A stretch of DNA of 64,000 nt from Sinomonas cyclohexanicum (GCF_020886775.1 NZ_AP024525.1:992001-1056000); one strand, 5' to 3'; positions 42,775 to 52,505 are shown, numbered from the stretch's first letter. The notes: generated by a model not told the origin, from the sequence alone. Program-made: numbers and translations.

Positions 42775-44104
42775 TCTCCTGCCCTCCCCGCGGCGGACGC
42801 CATTCCGATCGGAAAGGAGCCAGGCGATGGAACTCCTCCATCCCCGGTGCGCGGGAATCGACATCTCCAAGCGGGACGCGAAGGTCTGCGTCCGCATCGC
42901 CGGGACGGGCCGCGCCAAGGCCGTCGAGACGGTCACGACATGGTCCTCCATGACCGGTCAGATCCTGGCCCTGCGCGAACACCTCGCCCAGCAGCAGGTC
43001 ACGTGCGTGGTCATGGAGGCCACCAGCGACTACTGGAAGCCGTTCTACTACCTCCTCGAGGACCTGCCCGGGGTCGAGGTCATGCTGGTCAACGCCCGGC
43101 AGGTGAAGAACGTCCCGGGAAGGAAGACCGACGTCGCCGACGCGACCTGGCTGGCCCAGCTCGGCGCGCACGGGCTCGTGCGGGCCTCGCTCGTCCCCCC
43201 GGCCCCGATCCGCCAGCTGCGCGACCTGACCCGGACCCGCACCGCGATCACCCGCGACCGGGCCCGGGAGGCCCAGCGACTGGAGAAGCTCCTGGAGGAC
43301 GCCGGGATCAAGCTCTCCTCCGTCGCCACGGACATCCTCGGGGTCTCCGGGCGGGCCATGCTCGAGGCCCTGATCACCGGAAACACCGACCCCGGGGCCA
43401 TGGCGGAGCTGGCCAGGACCAGCCTCAGGCCCAAGATCCCAGCCCTGACCGAGGCCCTGACCGGCCGGTTCACCGCCCACCACGCCTTCCTGGCCCGGAT
43501 CCACCTGGACCTGATCGACCAGCACACCGCCGCGATCGAGACCCTCACCGCACAGATCGAGGCGCTCATGGAGCCCTTTCGCGGCTTCCACGACCTGATC
43601 ACCACCATCCCGGGGATCAGCACCACGATCGCCGACGTCATCGTCGCCGAGACCGGCGCGGACATGTCCCGCTTCCCCACCGCCGAGCACCTGGCCTCCT
43701 GGGCCGGCACCGCCCCGGGGAACAACGAATCCGCCGGCAGGGTCAAGTCCTCCCGCACCCGCCCCGGCAACCCCTACCTCCTGGGAGCCCTGGGCATCTT
43801 CGCCATGGTCTGCGCGAACCACCCCGGCACCTACCTCCACGCCAAATACCGCCGCATCGCCGCCCGCCGCGGCCCGATGAGGGCCATCGTCGCACTCGAG
43901 CACACGCTCCTGGTCACAATCTGGCACATGGGCACCACCGGCACCCTCTACCAGGACCCCGGCCCCGACTACTACACCCGCAACCACCCCGACCGCGCCA
44001 AGAACCGCGCCATCCACCAGCTACAGGCCCTCGGATACAACGTCACCCTCGACCACGCCTCATAACCCAACGAGCACACCCCACCGGAACCTTCGCGTCA
44101 GAAG
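42775..44104 (+). mobile_element. IS110-family element, left end probably interrupted
   Basis: Boundaries are approximate: no inverted repeats are expected in this family. Right of the gene only about 40 bases precede the hairpin-type repeat (from 44092), and left of it only 52 bases precede the IS256-type terminus. The element seems to lack a contiguous left end long enough for a bridge RNA. Confidence 0.55.
42827..44065 (+). CDS. IS110-family transposase (DEDD recombinase)
   Basis: A 412-residue transposase with an N-terminal RuvC-like DEDD domain (CAGIDISKRDAKVCV; CVVMEATSDYW; RKTDVADATWLAQL) and a C-terminal Transposase_20 domain (TTIPGISTTIADVIVAETG; WAGTAPGNNESAGRVKSSR, where the Ser of NNES fits the catalytic Ser). 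Such enzymes insert elements at sites chosen by a bridge RNA. The start follows GAAAGGAGCCAGGCG. The gene itself is intact. Confidence 0.92.
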   Translation: MELLHPRCAGIDISKRDAKVCVRIAGTGRAKAVETVTTWSSMTGQILALREHLAQQQVTCVVMEATSDYWKPFYYLLEDLPGVEVMLVNARQVKNVPGRKTDVADATWLAQLGAHGLVRASLVPPAPIRQLRDLTRTRTAITRDRAREAQRLEKLLEDAGIKLSSVATDILGVSGRAMLEALITGNTDPGAMAELARTSLRPKIPALTEALTGRFTAHHAFLARIHLDLIDQHTAAIETLTAQIEALMEPFRGFHDLITTIPGISTTIADVIVAETGADMSRFPTAEHLASWAGTAPGNNESAGRVKSSRTRPGNPYLLGALGIFAMVCANHPGTYLHAKYRRIAARRGPMRAIVALEHTLLVTIWHMGTTGTLYQDPGPDYYTRNHPDRAKNRAIHQLQALGYNVTLDHAS

Positions 44105-44123
44105 GTGACCCCCAGACGTCGTT
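44105..44123. repeat. Right copy of 19-bp repeat flanking the IS island
   Basis: Identical to 40903-40921. Just left of it, CTTCGCGTCAGAAGGTGACC is the complement of the 8.63-kb hairpin element, so this looks like one arm of an intergenic hairpin whose other arm is missing here. Confidence 0.75.
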
Positions 44124-44197
44124 CGCGCACGACGGCGCCGCCGCGCCACGTGTTTCTAAGGTCACCTCGTGTTACTAAGGTCACCTAGCGAATTAGT

Positions 44198-44238
44198 TTG
44201 CACAAGCAACCATTGCATGTATAGTTGTGACAAGCAAT
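44198..44238 (+). promoter_or_regulatory. Promoter and probable MarR operators
   Basis: TTGCAC (44198-44203) and TATAGT (44220-44225), 16 bp apart, make a good promoter. TTGCACAAGCAA (44198-44209) and TTGTGACAAGCAA (44225-44237) are related dyads covering both boxes, as expected for MarR autorepression. Confidence 0.6.
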
Positions 44239-44256
44239 CAATTCTCAGGAGAGGCC

Positions 44257-44778
44257 ATGCCTGTCGATCCCGGCACCGCACGCGAACTCATCCACCGCGT
44301 CTTCGACCTGCAGCGGGTGATCCGCTGCCTCTCGACCACCGAGCTCAAGCACGGCGACCTCGGCGTCGCGTCCCAGGGCGTGATGCGCATGATCGCCGAG
44401 CACGGCGGCCGCGCCGTCGACCTCGCCGGCAAGCTCGGCGTGAGCGCGCCGGTGCTCAGCCGGCACCTCGCGGAACTCGAGGGCCTGGGGTTCGTCGAGC
44501 GGCGCCGGGACCCTGATGACCGCCGCGCCCAGCTCGTGGCCCTCACGGAGGCCGGCGTCACCGTCCTCGGGGAGATCGAGGAGCATCGCATCGCGCGGCT
44601 CCAGAGCTACCTCGAGGGATGGGACGAGGGCCAGGCCGCCGAGGCGGTCATGGCGATCGGCCAGCTCTCGGACGCCCTCCGTACCGGCGCGCATCGCATG
44701 CGCCCCACCCCTTCCCCGGAGACCTCTCCGGCACCGCAGACCCCACAGAACCAGGAGGAAGCCCTTGCAGCCCGCTGA
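44257..44778 (+). CDS. MarR-family transcriptional regulator
   Basis: A 173-residue winged-helix regulator: VASQGVMRMIAEHGGRAVDLAGKLGVSAPVLSRHLAELEGLGFVERRRDPDDRRAQLVALTEAG in sections is the MarR DNA-binding core with the typical D-R wing. ATG 44257 follows AGGAGAGG. The last 25 residues are a Pro/Gln-rich tail whose codons overlap the next gene's start. It probably represses the downstream exporter and releases it on binding a toxic ligand. Confidence 0.9.
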   Translation: MPVDPGTARELIHRVFDLQRVIRCLSTTELKHGDLGVASQGVMRMIAEHGGRAVDLAGKLGVSAPVLSRHLAELEGLGFVERRRDPDDRRAQLVALTEAGVTVLGEIEEHRIARLQSYLEGWDEGQAAEAVMAIGQLSDALRTGAHRMRPTPSPETSPAPQTPQNQEEALAAR

Positions 44779-46815
44779 GGCCGCGGCTCCGCAGATGAGC
44801 CACAAGCAGATCCTCGAGGCCCTCACCGGCCTCCTCGCAGCATTCTTCACCGCGATTCTCTCCTCGACGATCGTCGCGAACGCGCTGCCCACGATCATGG
44901 CGGACCTCAAAGGCACGCAGACCGACTTCGCGTGGGTCATCACGGCCGCCCTGCTCGCCAACGCCGTCACCACCCCCATCTGGGGCAAGCTCTCGGACCT
45001 CTTCGACAAGAAGTTCCTCACGCAGCTGAACATCGTGGTGTTCGTGGCAGGTTCGGTCTTGGCCGGGTTCGCGCAGAACATCCCGTGGCTCATCGGGGCC
45101 CGCGTGGTCCAGGGCGTTGCGATGGGCGGCCTCACCGCGATGGCGATGGCGATCATGGCACGATGATCCCGCCCCGCGATCGCGGCAAGTACAACGGCTA
45201 CATGGGCGCCGTCATGGCGGTCGGCACGGCCGGCGGCCCGCTCCTGGGCGGGTTCATCGTGGACTCGCCGCTGGGCTGGCGCTGGACGTTCTTCGTCTGC
45301 GTCCCGCTCGCCGTCGTCGCGCTGATCCTCATCCAGGTCACGCTGAAGATCAAACACGTCAAGCGCGTCGCGAAGATCGACTGGCTCGGCTCGATCCTGC
45401 TCACCGCGTCCGTCTCCACGCTCCTCATCTGGGTCTCGTTCGCAGGCAAGGCCGACTACTACGACTGGTGGAGCTGGCAGACCGCCGCGATGGTGGGCGG
45501 CTCGGTCCTTGGCCTCATCCTCCTCGTGATCGTGGAGTCCCGCGTCGCGATGCCGATCATCCCGCTCAAGATCGTGGCGAACCGCACGACGACGCTCAGC
45601 ATCATCGCGTCCGGCGCCGTGGGTGTGGCGATGTTCGCCTCGTCCTCTTACCTCGGGCAGTACTTCCAGGTGGCCCGCGGCGCCACCCCGACCGAGGCGG
45701 GCCTGCTGACTCTGCCGATGATCGCGGGCAACTTCCTCGGCTCGGTCGTCTCCGGCCAGCTCATTTCCCGCCACGGCAAGTGGAAGCGGTACCTCATCCT
45801 CGGCTCGATCCTGACGATCATGAGCCTGGGCCTGCTCGGCACGATCGACCACAGCACCGACCTGTGGCTCACGGGCCTGTACACGTTCGTGCTCGGCACG
45901 GGCCTGGGCATGACCATGCAGAACCTCGTGCTCGGCGTCCAGAACACGGTCCGCGCCACGGACATCGGCACGGCCAGCTCCACGGTCGCGTTCTTCCGCT
46001 CGGTCTTCGGCGCCATCGGTGTCTCGGTCCTCGGCGCGGTCCTGAGCAACCGCTCGGGTGACCTCGTCACACAGGGCCTCGCCGACCACGGCATCAACGC
46101 TCCGGCGGGTTCGGCCGGCGGCAGCATGGACCTCAAGGACATGCCGGCGCCGATCGCGGACATCGTCCGCGGCGCGTTCGGCGATGCGACCGCGGAGGTG
46201 TTCTTCATCGCCGCCGTGATCGCGGTCGCATCCCTGCTCGCGGTCCTGTTCATCAAGGAGGTCCCGCTGCGCCGCACCGTGGACATCGTCAAGCCCACCG
46301 CGGGCGCCCAGGCCGCCGTGGAGAACGGCGTGGAGGAGGGCGCCGCCCGCACCGGCACCCTTGCTGTGGTGGCTCCGCCGCACGACGGCGCGTCCTCGCC
46401 CGCGGCGACCGGCTCGCCGTCGTCCGCCCTCACCGACCGCACGGTGAGCCGCGCCGCGATCCGGGAGGCCCTCTCCGTGCCCCAGCACGCATCGGAGCTG
46501 GACAGCGAGCTCCAACTGCTGCTCGCCGACGCGGCGGACGCCCGCCCGGCCGGGTCACCGGATCTCGCCCCGCTCCACGAGACGCAGCGGCTCCTCGCCG
46601 CGCAGCAGGTCCAGCTCGGCCAGTTGTTCTCCCGCGTCGCGGACCAGCTCGAGGCGCAGCAGCGGATCGCCGCGGAGCAGGGACAGACGGCCAAGGCGCA
46701 GGCGGAGACGGCCGCCCAGCTCGCCCAGATCCAGGCCGAGCTCGCTGCCGAGCGTCAGCTCCAGAAGGAGGCCGCGCTCTACCTCGCGACGCGCGGACGG
46801 CACAGCGCGAACTGA
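44765..46815 (+). pseudogene. DHA2 (EmrB-like) drug exporter with coiled-coil tail, frameshifted
   Basis: TTG 44765 follows AGGAGGAAGCCC inside the marR gene (14-bp overlap). The first part (ALTGLLAAFFTAILSSTIVANALPTIMADL, TTPIWGKLSDLFDKKFLTQ) stops at TGA 45164-45166 because one G is missing near 45157-45159 (ATGGC ACG for ATG GGC ACG). The frame resumes as MIPPRDRGKYNGYMGAVMAVGTAGGPLLGG, a DHA2 motif, to 46815. Repaired length is about 683 residues with 12-14 helices. The last 150 residues are an unusual cytosolic tail, Ala/Gln-rich and probably coiled coil. If the shift is real, the exporter is dead; if an error, it is MarR-controlled drug export. Confidence 0.82.
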
Positions 46816-46848
46816 CCGGATGCCGGCGGCGTCGACCCGCCGAGGAGC

Positions 46849-46891
46849 ATCGGGCAGCCTGCGGACATCGCCTGTCCGCAGGCTGCCCGAT
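46849..46891. terminator. 19-bp perfect hairpin
   Basis: 46849-46867 pairs exactly with 46873-46891 around a 5-base loop. It follows the exporter gene by 33 bp. Confidence 0.75.
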
Positions 46892-46986
46892 TAGTCCTCA
46901 AGACTGATGCACCGCGGAGCTCCACGGGCCTACGCTTGACACGCCCCTTTCGGCACCCCGTGGGGCCCAAGACTCGAAGGACGTCG

Positions 46987-48753
46987 ATGCTCCTCACTCT
47001 CATCCGGCGCTACAGCGCCCGCTACTGGCCATGGATCCTCGCCGTGGTCGTCTTCCAGCTCGCGACCACCATCGCGACGCTGTACCTGCCCAGCATCAAC
47101 GCCCAGATCATCGACCAGGGCGTCGCGAAGGGCGACACGGACTACATCTGGCGTCAGGGCGCCCTCATGCTGGGAATCGCGCTGGCCCAGGTGGTCACCG
47201 CGATCGCCGCCGTCTACTTCGGCTCGAAGACCGCCATGGCGTTCGGCCGCGACCTGCGCGAGGGCGTGTTCCGCAAGGTGACCTCGTTCTCGGCGCAGGA
47301 CCTCCAGCGGTTCGGCGCGCCGACCCTCATCACGCGCGGCACCAATGACGTCCAGCAGGTCCAGATGGTCATGCTCATGGGCCTGAACTTCATGGTCTCC
47401 GCGCCCATCATGTGCGTGGGCGGCATCATCATGGCCCTCAACGAGGACGCCGGCCTGTCGTGGCTCGTGTGGGTCTCCGTGGGTGTCCTCTTCGCCGTGG
47501 TCGGGTTCCTCGTGTACCTGCTCATGCCTCTGTTTCGGAAGATGCAGGGCCGCATCGACAGCATCAACGGCGTGCTGCGCGAGCAGATCATCGGCATTCG
47601 CGTGGTCCGCGCTTTCGTGCGGGAGCGCTTCGAGGAGGACCGCTTCGCCGAGGCGAACAAGTCCCTCACGGACATCTCCCTCAAGGTCGGGCAGATCTTC
47701 GTGCTCATGTTCCCGATCATCATGCTCCTGCTCCAGGCGGCCACCGCCGCCGTGCTGTTCTTCGGCGGCCACCGCGTGGACAGCGGGGACATGCAGGTCG
47801 GCTCCCTGACCGCGTTCATGCAGTACCTCCTGCAGATCCTCATGGCCGTCATGATGGGCACCTTCATGGCGATGATGATCCCGCGCGCGTCCGTGTGCGC
47901 CGACCGCATCGGCGAGGTGTTCAAGGCCGAGGACTCCATGCACGATCCCGAGCAGCCCGTGGTTCCCGAGCGGTCCGAGGGCGTCGTGGAGTTCCGCAAC
48001 GTCTCCTTCGCCTACCCCGGCGCGGAGGCCCCGGTGCTCAGCGGGATCTCGTTCACGGCGCGGCCCGGGCAGACGGTGGCGATCGTGGGCTCGACGGGCT
48101 CGGGCAAGACGACGCTGCTCAACCTCGTCCCGCGCCTCTACGACGCCGCGGAGGGCGAGGTGCTGCTCGACGGCGTGCCTGTCGCCCAGATGCCACGGAC
48201 CGAGATCACCTCGCGAGTGTCCATGGTGCCCCAGCGCCCCTACCTGTTCTCCGGGACCGTTGCGCACAACCTCCGCTTCGGGGACGAGTCCGCCCCCGAC
48301 GCGCAGCTGTGGCAGGCGCTCGAGGTCGCCCAGGGCGCCGAGTTCGTCCGAGCCAAGGAGAACGGGCTCGAATCGCCCATCTCGCAGGGCGGGACAAACG
48401 TCTCCGGCGGCCAGCGGCAGCGGCTGTGCATCGCGCGCGCCGTCGTCGCCGATCCCAAGGTGTACCTGTTCGACGACTCCTTCTCCGCTCTCGACGTCGA
48501 GACCGAGGCCCGGCTCCGCCATGCCCTCAGGGAGCACACGCGCGAGGCGACCGTGATCGTCGTCGCCCAGCGTGTCTCCACGATCATCGGCGCCGACCAG
48601 ATCCTGGTCCTCGACGACGGCAAGATCGTGGATCGCGGCACCCATGCCGAGCTCCTCGAGACTTCGCCGACCTACCAGGAGATCGTCCAGTCGCAGATCA
48701 GCGCAGAAGAAGTAGCCAGCGCCGCGGGCGCGGGAACGGGGGAGCCGGCATGA
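46987..48753 (+). CDS. ABC exporter, subunit 1 (degenerate ATPase site)
   Basis: A 588-residue type IV ABC exporter half: six-helix membrane domain (about 1-310), then a nucleotide-binding domain with Walker A GSTGSGKTT (about 367), signature VSGGQRQRLCIARA (about 472) and Walker B VYLFDDSFSALD (about 491). The catalytic Glu after Walker B is Asp here, the hallmark of the degenerate site in heterodimeric exporters. ATG 46987 follows GAAGGACGTCG; an in-frame upstream start at 46936 lacks a ribosome site. The stop overlaps subunit 2 (ATGA). Drug or lipid export is the usual role. Confidence 0.9.
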   Translation: MLLTLIRRYSARYWPWILAVVVFQLATTIATLYLPSINAQIIDQGVAKGDTDYIWRQGALMLGIALAQVVTAIAAVYFGSKTAMAFGRDLREGVFRKVTSFSAQDLQRFGAPTLITRGTNDVQQVQMVMLMGLNFMVSAPIMCVGGIIMALNEDAGLSWLVWVSVGVLFAVVGFLVYLLMPLFRKMQGRIDSINGVLREQIIGIRVVRAFVRERFEEDRFAEANKSLTDISLKVGQIFVLMFPIIMLLLQAATAAVLFFGGHRVDSGDMQVGSLTAFMQYLLQILMAVMMGTFMAMMIPRASVCADRIGEVFKAEDSMHDPEQPVVPERSEGVVEFRNVSFAYPGAEAPVLSGISFTARPGQTVAIVGSTGSGKTTLLNLVPRLYDAAEGEVLLDGVPVAQMPRTEITSRVSMVPQRPYLFSGTVAHNLRFGDESAPDAQLWQALEVAQGAEFVRAKENGLESPISQGGTNVSGGQRQRLCIARAVVADPKVYLFDDSFSALDVETEARLRHALREHTREATVIVVAQRVSTIIGADQILVLDDGKIVDRGTHAELLETSPTYQEIVQSQISAEEVASAAGAGTGEPA

Positions 48754-50788
48754 GCCAGGACAAGGCACAGGCGCCGGACAAGGCACACGCGCCTGCGGCC
48801 CCTGACGAGGAGCTCGAGGAGACCGAGACGCCCAGATCCGGCGGCGGCTTCGGCCAGCAGATGCCCACCCGGAAGGCGAAGAACTTCCGCGCCAGCGCGC
48901 TGCGGCTCGCCGGACTCATCCGGCCCGAGATGGGCTGGATGGCCGTGGTCGTCGCGTTCATCATCGTCTCGGTGGTCCTGTCGGTGATCGCACCGAAGAT
49001 CATGGGCCGGGCCATGGACATCATCTTCGCCGGGGTGATCGGCAAGCAGATGCCCGCCGGGGTCACGAAGGACCAGGTCATCGAGGGCCTCCGCGCCCAG
49101 GGCCAGAACAACTTCGCGGACATGCTCTCGGCCATGAACCTCGTGCCCGGACAGGGCATCGATTTCAACGAGCTGACCCTGATCATCGCCATCATCCTCG
49201 TCATGTACTTCGTGGCGAGCCTGTTCATGTGGGCTCAGGGCTTCATCCTCAACCGCGTGGTCATGCGGATCGTCTACCGGCTCCGCCGTGATGTCGAGGC
49301 AAAGCTCAATCGGCTCCCACTCGGCTACTTCGACACGCGCCAGCGCGGCGACCTGCTCTCGCGGGTGACGAATGACGTGGATAACGTCCAGCAGGCCCTC
49401 CAGCAGGCGTTCTCCCAGCTGCTGTCCTCGATCCTGCAGGTGCTCGGCATCATCGTGATGATGTTCATCGTCTCGTGGGAGCTCGCCCTCATCGCGCTCG
49501 TCGCGCTGCCCCTCTCCGCGGTGGTGACCGGCGTGATCGGCGCGCGGAGCCAGAAGCTGTTCCAGGCACAGTGGCGGGACACGGGCATCCTCAACGGGCA
49601 CATCGAGGAGTCCTTCTCCGGCACGAGCTCGCGATCCTCTTCGGCCGCGGCGAGGACATGGTGGACGGCTTCAACCGCAAGAACGACGAGCTCTACAAGG
49701 CCTCGTTCGGTGCACAGTTCGTCTCCGGCATGATGTTCCCGATCATGAACTGGATCAGCTACCTCGCCTACGTGGGCATCGCCGTCGTCGGCGGCCTGCG
49801 TGTCGCCGCCGGCCAGATGACCCTCGGCGACGCGACCGCGTTCATCCAGTACTCCCGGCAGTTCACCCAGCCGCTCGGGCAGATCGCCGGCATGGCCAAC
49901 ATGCTCCAGTCCGGCGTCGCCTCCGCCGAGCGCGTGTTCGAGCTGCTCGACGCCGACGAGCAGCAACCGGAGACCGCCACGGCACATCTGCCGGCGGTCA
50001 CGGACGGCCACGTGGACTTCGAGCACGTCTCGTTCTCCTACTCCGAGGACAAGCCGCTCATCGAGGACCTCTCGCTCACGGCCGAGCCCGGCCACACCGT
50101 GGCGATCGTCGGCCCGACCGGCGCCGGGAAGACCACGCTCGTGAACCTCGTGATGCGGTTCTACGAGATCCAGTCCGGCCGGATCCTCCTGGACGGCGTG
50201 GACATCCGGGATCTGTCCCGCGCCGAGCTCCGCTCGAAGGTGGGAATGGTCCTCCAGGACGCGTGGCTCTTCGGCGGGACGATCTACGACAACATCCGCT
50301 ACGGCAACCTCGACGCGACCGAGGAGCAGGTCATGGCCGCGGCCAGGGCCACCTACGTGGACAGGTTCGTCCGCTCCCTGCCGGACGGCTACCAGACCGT
50401 CATCGACGAGGAGGGAACCAACATCGCGGCCGGCGAGAAGCAGCTCATCACGATCGCCCGCGCCTTCGTGTCCAACCCCTCGCTGCTCATACTCGACGAG
50501 GCCACCTCGTCGGTGGACACCCGCACGGAGCTGCTCGTCCAGAAGGCGATGGCCGCGCTGCGCACGGACCGCACCTCGTTCGTGATCGCCCACCGGCTCT
50601 CCACGATCAGGGACGCGGACACGATCCTGGTGATGGAGAACGGCAAGATCGTCGAGCAGGGCCGCCACGAGGAGCTCCTTGAGCGCGCCGGCGCCTACCA
50701 CCGGCTCTACATGAGCCAGTTCGCGGGCGGCATCGACTTCGAGGCGGAGGAGGCGGCGGCCTCGGCGGGAGCGGCCCCCCGCACCTGA
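48750..50788 (+). pseudogene. ABC exporter, subunit 2, frameshifted in the membrane domain
   Basis: The partner of the preceding gene, about 679 residues if repaired. A charged N-terminal tail of about 45 residues precedes the membrane domain (VVVAFIIVSVVLSVIAPKIMGRAMDIIFAG; a long extracytoplasmic loop; [27 protein letters not shown]). At 49621-49625 one C seems missing (GGCACGAG for GGCCACGAG), breaking [24 protein letters not shown]. The resumed frame has Walker [10 protein letters not shown], a non-canonical signature [15 protein letters not shown], and Walker [13 protein letters not shown] with the catalytic Glu. Pairing with subunit 1 would give one active and one degenerate ATP site. 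Confidence 0.85.
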
Positions 50789-50823
50789 CGCTCAGGGGGA
50801 CCGCCGCTCACCCTCCGTCGGAG

Positions 50824-51144
50824 TTATCCCTCGGGGGCGAGCTCCACGCGGATGCCGTCCAACGCGGCGTCGTGCTCGATCTGGCACGAGAGGCGCGAGC
50901 CGCACTCACGGAACCCCTCGGCGTCGGCCAGGAGCTCGGCCTCGTCCTCGCTGCGCTCGCCGAGGCGCGCGGCGATGGGCTCCTCGAGGAACACGTGGCA
51001 CGTCGCGCACGAGGCGGTGCCCCCGCACGAGGCGAGGACTGGCAGGTCGTTGTCCCGGAGGACCTCCATGAGCGTCTGGTCCTCATCCCAGATCAGGGAG
51101 TGCTGGGCGCCGTCGCGGTCGACGGCGGTAATGGTCGTGGGCAT
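50824..51144 (-). CDS. [2Fe-2S] ferredoxin, adrenodoxin/putidaredoxin type
   Basis: A 106-residue ferredoxin. Cluster ligands are CGGTASCATC (C-x5-C-x2-C, about residues 40-49) and the Cys of SRLSCQI (about 87), with the typical ECGSRLSCQI context. It should carry electrons from the reductase encoded just upstream to the P450. It is the last gene of P450 - reductase - ferredoxin; the gap to the reductase is 56 bp. The start follows AAAGGCCACCGAC. Confidence 0.92.
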   Translation of the reverse strand: MPTTITAVDRDGAQHSLIWDEDQTLMEVLRDNDLPVLASCGGTASCATCHVFLEEPIAARLGERSEDEAELLADAEGFRECGSRLSCQIEHDAALDGIRVELAPEG

Positions 51145-51200
51145 GTCGGTGGCCTTTCGGTGTGGTCGGGAGGGGAGGGCGGGCCGGGGAGAGCGGCCGC

Positions 51201-52505
51201 TCAGAGGGCGGGCTCGAGGGACTCCTCGGCGAGGACAGCGGCCTGGTCGAGCGGGAGGGCCGGGTCGGCCGCGAGGTTCGCGTCGAGGACGGCGCGCCGG
51301 GCCACGAGCCGCTTGCCGGCGTTGAAGTCGGCGAGCGAGCCGACCGTGTCGACGGCGGCGATCCGCCCCGCTCGCAGGTAGACGACCGAGAACTTCCCGC
51401 TCTCGGGATCGCCTCGCAGCACCACCTCGTCGTCCGGGTGCCGGACTCCTGCGGTCTGCAGCCGGACGCCGTGCTGGACGGTCCAGAACCACGGCACCTC
51501 CGGCGCTGTCGGCTCGTGGCCGGTGATGTCCGCGGCGATGGCCTCGGCCTGGGCCCGCGCGTTCTGGATGCACTCGAGGCGCTGGCTCGCGCCGTCGTAC
51601 AGGCTCGCGAACCGGGTGGCGTCGCCAGCTGCGTAGATGTCCGGGTCGGAGGTCCGGCCCGCGGCGTTGACGAGGATTCCGTCCGAGACCTCGAGCCCGG
51701 CCTCGGCCGCGAGCCCCTGCTCGGGGACCACCCCGATCCCGGCGATGACGACGTCGGCGCGGTGCCGCGCGCCGTCGGCGGTCACGACCCATTTGACGCG
51801 GCCGGTGCCGTCGGGGGAGGTGGGGCCCTCGATCGCGGTGACGGCGGCCCCGAAGCGGAACTCGACGCCGGCCGCGCGATGCCGGTCCTCGAAGAAGCGC
51901 GAGACGGGCGCGCTCGTCACGCGGCTCATGACCCGGTCCTGGAACTCGAGCACCGTGACCGAGCAGCCGCGCTTGGCCGCCGCGGCGGCGACCTCGAGCC
52001 CGATGTAACCCGCGCCGATGACGACGACGTGCCGCGCCGCGGCCTCGGTGGCTGGGTCCGGCGCGAGCTCGGCCGCGAGGCGCCGAGCGTCCGGGAGGGT
52101 CTTGAGCATGAGGACGCCGTCGAGGTCGGAGCCAGGAACGGTGAGGCGGCGCGGCGTCGAGCCGGTGGCGAGGACGAGCTTCGCGTAGGGAAGCGCCCGG
52201 CCGTCCGCGAGCCGCACCTCACGGCGGCCGCGGTCGATTGAGGCGGCGGTCCCCTGGACCCGCTCGATCCCGCGGGACTCGAACCACGAGGCCTTGCGCA
52301 TCGGCACGGGCTCGGCCGGCGCGCCGGGAGCGAGGAGGTCCTTCGACAGCGGCGGGCGCTCGTAGGGCAGCTGCCCCTCGGCGTCGACCAGGACGATCCT
52401 GCCCTCCCATCCGCGCGAGCGCAGGCCTGCGGCGACGCCGACGCCGGCATGGCCGGACCCGACGATGACCACGGCGGGTGGTGTGGGCTGTGCGGTCTCA
52501 CTCAT
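51201..52505 (-). CDS. NAD(P)H:ferredoxin reductase (FAD), P450-associated
   Basis: A 434-residue putidaredoxin-reductase-like flavoprotein: FAD motif VVIVGSGHAGVGVAAGL (about residues 12-28), PYERPPLSKDLL, LVLATGSTPRR, NAD motif VVVIGAGYIGLEVAAAAAKRG (about 160-180) and DIYAAGDATRF (about 291). Slightly longer than usual for the family at the C-terminus. It overlaps the P450 gene by 8 bp, so the three genes form a complete class I P450 system. Confidence 0.92.
   Translation of the reverse strand: MSETAQPTPPAVVIVGSGHAGVGVAAGLRSRGWEGRIVLVDAEGQLPYERPPLSKDLLAPGAPAEPVPMRKASWFESRGIERVQGTAASIDRGRREVRLADGRALPYAKLVLATGSTPRRLTVPGSDLDGVLMLKTLPDARRLAAELAPDPATEAAARHVVVIGAGYIGLEVAAAAAKRGCSVTVLEFQDRVMSRVTSAPVSRFFEDRHRAAGVEFRFGAAVTAIEGPTSPDGTGRVKWVVTADGARHRADVVIAGIGVVPEQGLAAEAGLEVSDGILVNAAGRTSDPDIYAAGDATRFASLYDGASQRLECIQNARAQAEAIAADITGHEPTAPEVPWFWTVQHGVRLQTAGVRHPDDEVVLRGDPESGKFSVVYLRAGRIAAVDTVGSLADFNAGKRLVARRAVLDANLAADPALPLDQAAVLAEESLEPAL

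Noticed and set aside
40903-44123. Composite transposon or long target duplication from the 19-bp flanking repeats
   Set aside because: The two IS elements belong to different families, and 19 bp is too long for a duplication by either. The same sequence occurs elsewhere as an intergenic hairpin arm.
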